Part shown: piece after piece, positions 61,464 to 64,000 of the stretch
How the letters are laid out: each line of letters opens with the position of its first letter
How positions within the stretch are numbered: the stretch's first letter is position 1
DNA from: Paramyrothecium sp. XJ0827
Lineage: Eukaryota; Ascomycota; Sordariomycetes; Hypocreales; Stachybotryaceae
Assembly (NCBI GenBank): GCA_020881915.1
Contig: JAJFPB010000002.1
Coordinates: 1,860,001-1,924,000 of the forward strand
DNA: 64,000 bases
Direction of reading: 5' to 3'
The notes under the pieces: model-generated
Told to the model about the DNA's origin: nothing
Seen by the model: the letters and a program-made list of their open reading frames with translations, nothing else
Databases searched by the model: none
Program-made: the position numbers and the translations under genes

Positions 61464-64000
61464 TCACTTAGCAAACCAAGGGAACTTCTTCTTCGTGGGG
61501 TCTACGGGGCCCGACGATGAACTTTCCACCTGAATGCTCCGTTCGTAAATCTCCTATGAAGTTGTTAGCTCGTATGTTTCTCGAGAACGGAAAGGTACAG
61601 AACGCACCTCTTCATCAGTCGGCATCCGGCAACCCAGAACCAGCTCACGAGCAATCTCGTGTTTTGCTAGGTTGGGGTACGCCGTGCCCTGACTTCTCAT
61701 AATGGGTAGGAGCACCTCGCCCAGTACCTCAAACTTCTTCCAGTTGATACGATCGCCTTGGGCGCCGACAAAAGTCTTGCTTCCCTCTTCCGCAGACACC
61801 AAATCTCGGCGGTGCAGGGGTATGAAGGGAATCCGCGGCAGTGGCGAGTTTTCCCACGCCAGCCGATACGCAAAATGGCTCTTCTGCGTGCCCATGAGGA
61901 TCACCAACCGTGCGAACCGTTTCTGGGCCTCGGGCGGCACGAGTGCTCTGGTCTGCGCGAGGCGGTGGATAGCAGTCCCATTGATTCCAGCCAGGACTGC
62001 CGCCAACCCGTTGTAATTGTTTAGTTGCCGCAACTTCAGCGCTATATTCATGAACTTTTCCATGATTTGGGCGCGGTGCTTCGCCTTGTCCCTTAAAAGA
62101 ATCATGTTTGCGACCCATTTGGCAATGTGATTAAAGTGGCCGATCATCCGATTCACGTTTCTTAAGCTCTTGCACTTGCCCTTTTGTGCCGAGGGCAGGC
62201 TGACGTGTCGCACAAAATCGCGAATCCGTATCGAGGAAAACATGATCCAGTCAATACGCGTGAGTTCGTCGGCGATATCATCGTCGGGTATGTCCATAAA
62301 AATATGATAGCGGAATTTGTTCATCGGCAGATGATCAGTCGGTTCCAAAAGGGCGGCTTCCCTGTCGTATTCATCGAAAGAATGGAACTGAAATTGGCTT
62401 CCAATGCTGCCGCCACGGTCCAGCATCGAGGTGTCTGAGCTTCCCGACGGTCGTCCATCATCCACATCGTCAAGTTGGACGATGGCCACGCCGTCGGCTA
62501 GGTCGTTCAGGTCTTTGTGCAGTAGTTCGCTCGCCACCTTGTCGCCCAAGTCATCAGCATTGGCCCATCCCGTGTCATCATCCTCGACCACATTGAGGTG
62601 AAGATGCCGGCGCATCTGCTGCGCAGCTATGGAAAATATTGGTTCGGTAGACAAATGTCTGATAAAGTCCTCCAGATTGCGTCTCGTGGTTGGTCGCGCG
62701 AAATCCCCAGGATACAATGACACCCATTTAGCAACCACTTCGATGATTCTCAGCTGCGTAGCTGTCTTTGAAAGATAATGCGCGGTTTTATCTTCCCTCA
62801 CACGATCCAGTCGTTTCAGAATAGCTAGGAATAGCTGACCCGGAGCAGCGAATTTTCGGTATAGACAAAGGAATATGTCTGAGAAGTTGTTATCAGCGCG
62901 GGTAAGCCGTGGGGCCAGCAATCGATCTACTAGGTCGTCAAACGGTACACCAGCGTTCTTCGCTTGCTGTGAGGAAGCGCCCTCTTCGCTGCGCTGCAGG
63001 ATTGGAATGTCATCCGAATAACGATGCGATTCCGGATCGGATTCGTCGACTTCTAGCATGACATCACTGCCCGGCCTATCAACACGGATACCAGACGTCC
63101 TCAGCATGCTGTTATAGCTTTGCTGGCCCGGTTCCCCAGACTCGCTCGTTGGTGTCAGACTGCTGGCGTCAAACTGCTGGCCAGATCGCAGGCCTCGGGA
63201 GGTTTGAGCGCGGCGTTTCTCCATCAGCGGCGCATTCGGAAATCCGCGGAGAAGGGATAGATCGGAACTAGCACGGCTATGTTTGCTATGCTCACTAGCC
63301 GGCCGTGCGTTGCTTGCATCCAAGCTGTCAAGATTAGCGGCGGATTGCGCTCGTCTACGCAATGAGGTATCCGTCGACTCTTCTAAGCCATGGTCAATGC
63401 TAAGAAAAGATGGAGAGTGCATGGGGCCATCGGTACCTTTCCGGTGTGCCACAGCTGCTCCGACAATCGCTTGTAGACATGACCGGCTCGTTTCCGTCTC
63501 ATTACTCATGAGTTTATAGGAGGCAAAACATGACTTGAAGAATGGATGATTAGTCATTCCATCAGCATCTACCACCCATTCCTCGATCGGATGCTCGCAT
63601 TTGCAAGCCACCAGGATTGCTGGGAGATTGGTATTGGCAAGAGCACCTATACTGGTCAATGCGAGACTCTCCAAGGTGGCTCGAATGTGAGAATGAAAAC
63701 GTACCAGCAGCTTGAGGGAGCTCGCGGATGGAATCCTGATTCATAACGTCGTAAAGGAGCAAAGCGGCATCAACGCGTGGAACAATATGGCCATTTATTT
63801 GCCTTGGCCACTGAATTGGCTGAGAGGGGTTCAGTTCGAAGTATTCGAGGTCCAATTCGAGGAGCGTGACTAGATGAGTGGCGTTGTCGACAGCGACTCG
63901 CATACTTGAAGCATTGGTAATGGGAGGGCGGGAGAGGTTGAGGACGCGCTGGACGAAGGATGATTTCCCCACGCCGGTCGCGCCTATAATCGCAATGTTG
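61464..64000 (-). CDS. Ras-like (degenerate GTPase) plus RasGEF fusion protein, cut by window edge
   Basis: Visible exons are 63705-64000 (open at the edge), 61608-63646 and 61464-61553. The edge exon begins inside a P-loop, IGATGVGKSSFVQR. The segment DAALLLYDVMNQDS, then NLPAILVACKCEHP after the intron, follows the order of a Ras-type G domain, but the DxxG switch motif is not seen and NKxD is replaced by CKCE. After a Ser-rich linker come a RasGEF_N region (about 62960-62600) and a CDC25-type RasGEF catalytic domain: DELTRIDWIMFSSIRIRDF, LNNYNGLAAVLAGINGTAIH and RIPFIPLHRRDL. The RasGEF part should load GTP on a Ras-family GTPase. The final intron (54 bp) restores the tail EIYERSIQVESS...KKFPWFAK. 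Only the start is missing. Confidence 0.88.

Noticed and set aside
1..64000. CRISPR arrays, prokaryotic operons, or prophage
   Set aside because: The window is spliced eukaryotic DNA; the only regular repeats are coding repeats, microsatellites and the hairpin.

Overview
This window is nuclear DNA of a filamentous ascomycete (Pezizomycotina; the gene content and the secreted chitin-related genes suggest Sordariomycetes, perhaps Hypocreales, but that placement is inference). The evidence is a set of unmistakably eukaryotic housekeeping genes interrupted by many short introns (48-143 bp, GT...CTRAC...AG), compact spacing, no operons and several secreted fungal enzyme families. Twenty-two genes are supported, two of them cut by the window edges, plus one doubtful small one. 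Exon joins were read by eye from splice signals and from how well the joined frames match the protein families. No transcript or database evidence was available.

1-13.1 kb: a truncated secreted aldose 1-epimerase-like gene, a doubtful small membrane ORF, V-ATPase subunit B (seven exons, one only 20 nt), a mitochondrial HMG-CoA lyase, alpha-tubulin (seven exons), a probable Pga1-like ER subunit of GPI mannosyltransferase II, and a WW-domain protein with a long Gly/Gln/Pro/Tyr-rich tail. A hairpin at 4448-4539 resembles a MITE remnant.

14.7-30.5 kb: an accessory island in which six of seven genes encode predicted secreted proteins: a small cysteine-rich protein, an SGNH/GDSL hydrolase with a long C-terminal extension, a GH18 chitinase with an N-terminal chitin-binding (hevein-like) region, an astacin-type metalloprotease, a six-LysM protein and an AA11-like lytic polysaccharide monooxygenase with a repeat linker and a C-terminal cysteine module. 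At least three of these are expected to act on or bind chitin, and the genes are arranged in divergent and convergent pairs. This is the most system-like feature of the window. The seventh gene encodes an intracellular DUF7730/F-box-like protein. A gene-free stretch of about 4.2 kb lies upstream of the monooxygenase.

34.7-64 kb: housekeeping genes return: an ataxin-2/Pbp1 homologue (LsmAD and PAM2 present, no Lsm fold found upstream), cytochrome bc1 core protein 2, RNA polymerase III subunit Rpc82, the mitochondrial GTP/GDP carrier, a 2167-residue coiled-coil protein built from two families of internal repeats, DASH subunit Dad3, mitochondrial ribosomal protein uS5m, a 73-residue membrane microprotein, an unrecognised 513-residue protein, and at the right edge a protein joining a degenerate Ras-like GTPase domain to a RasGEF module.
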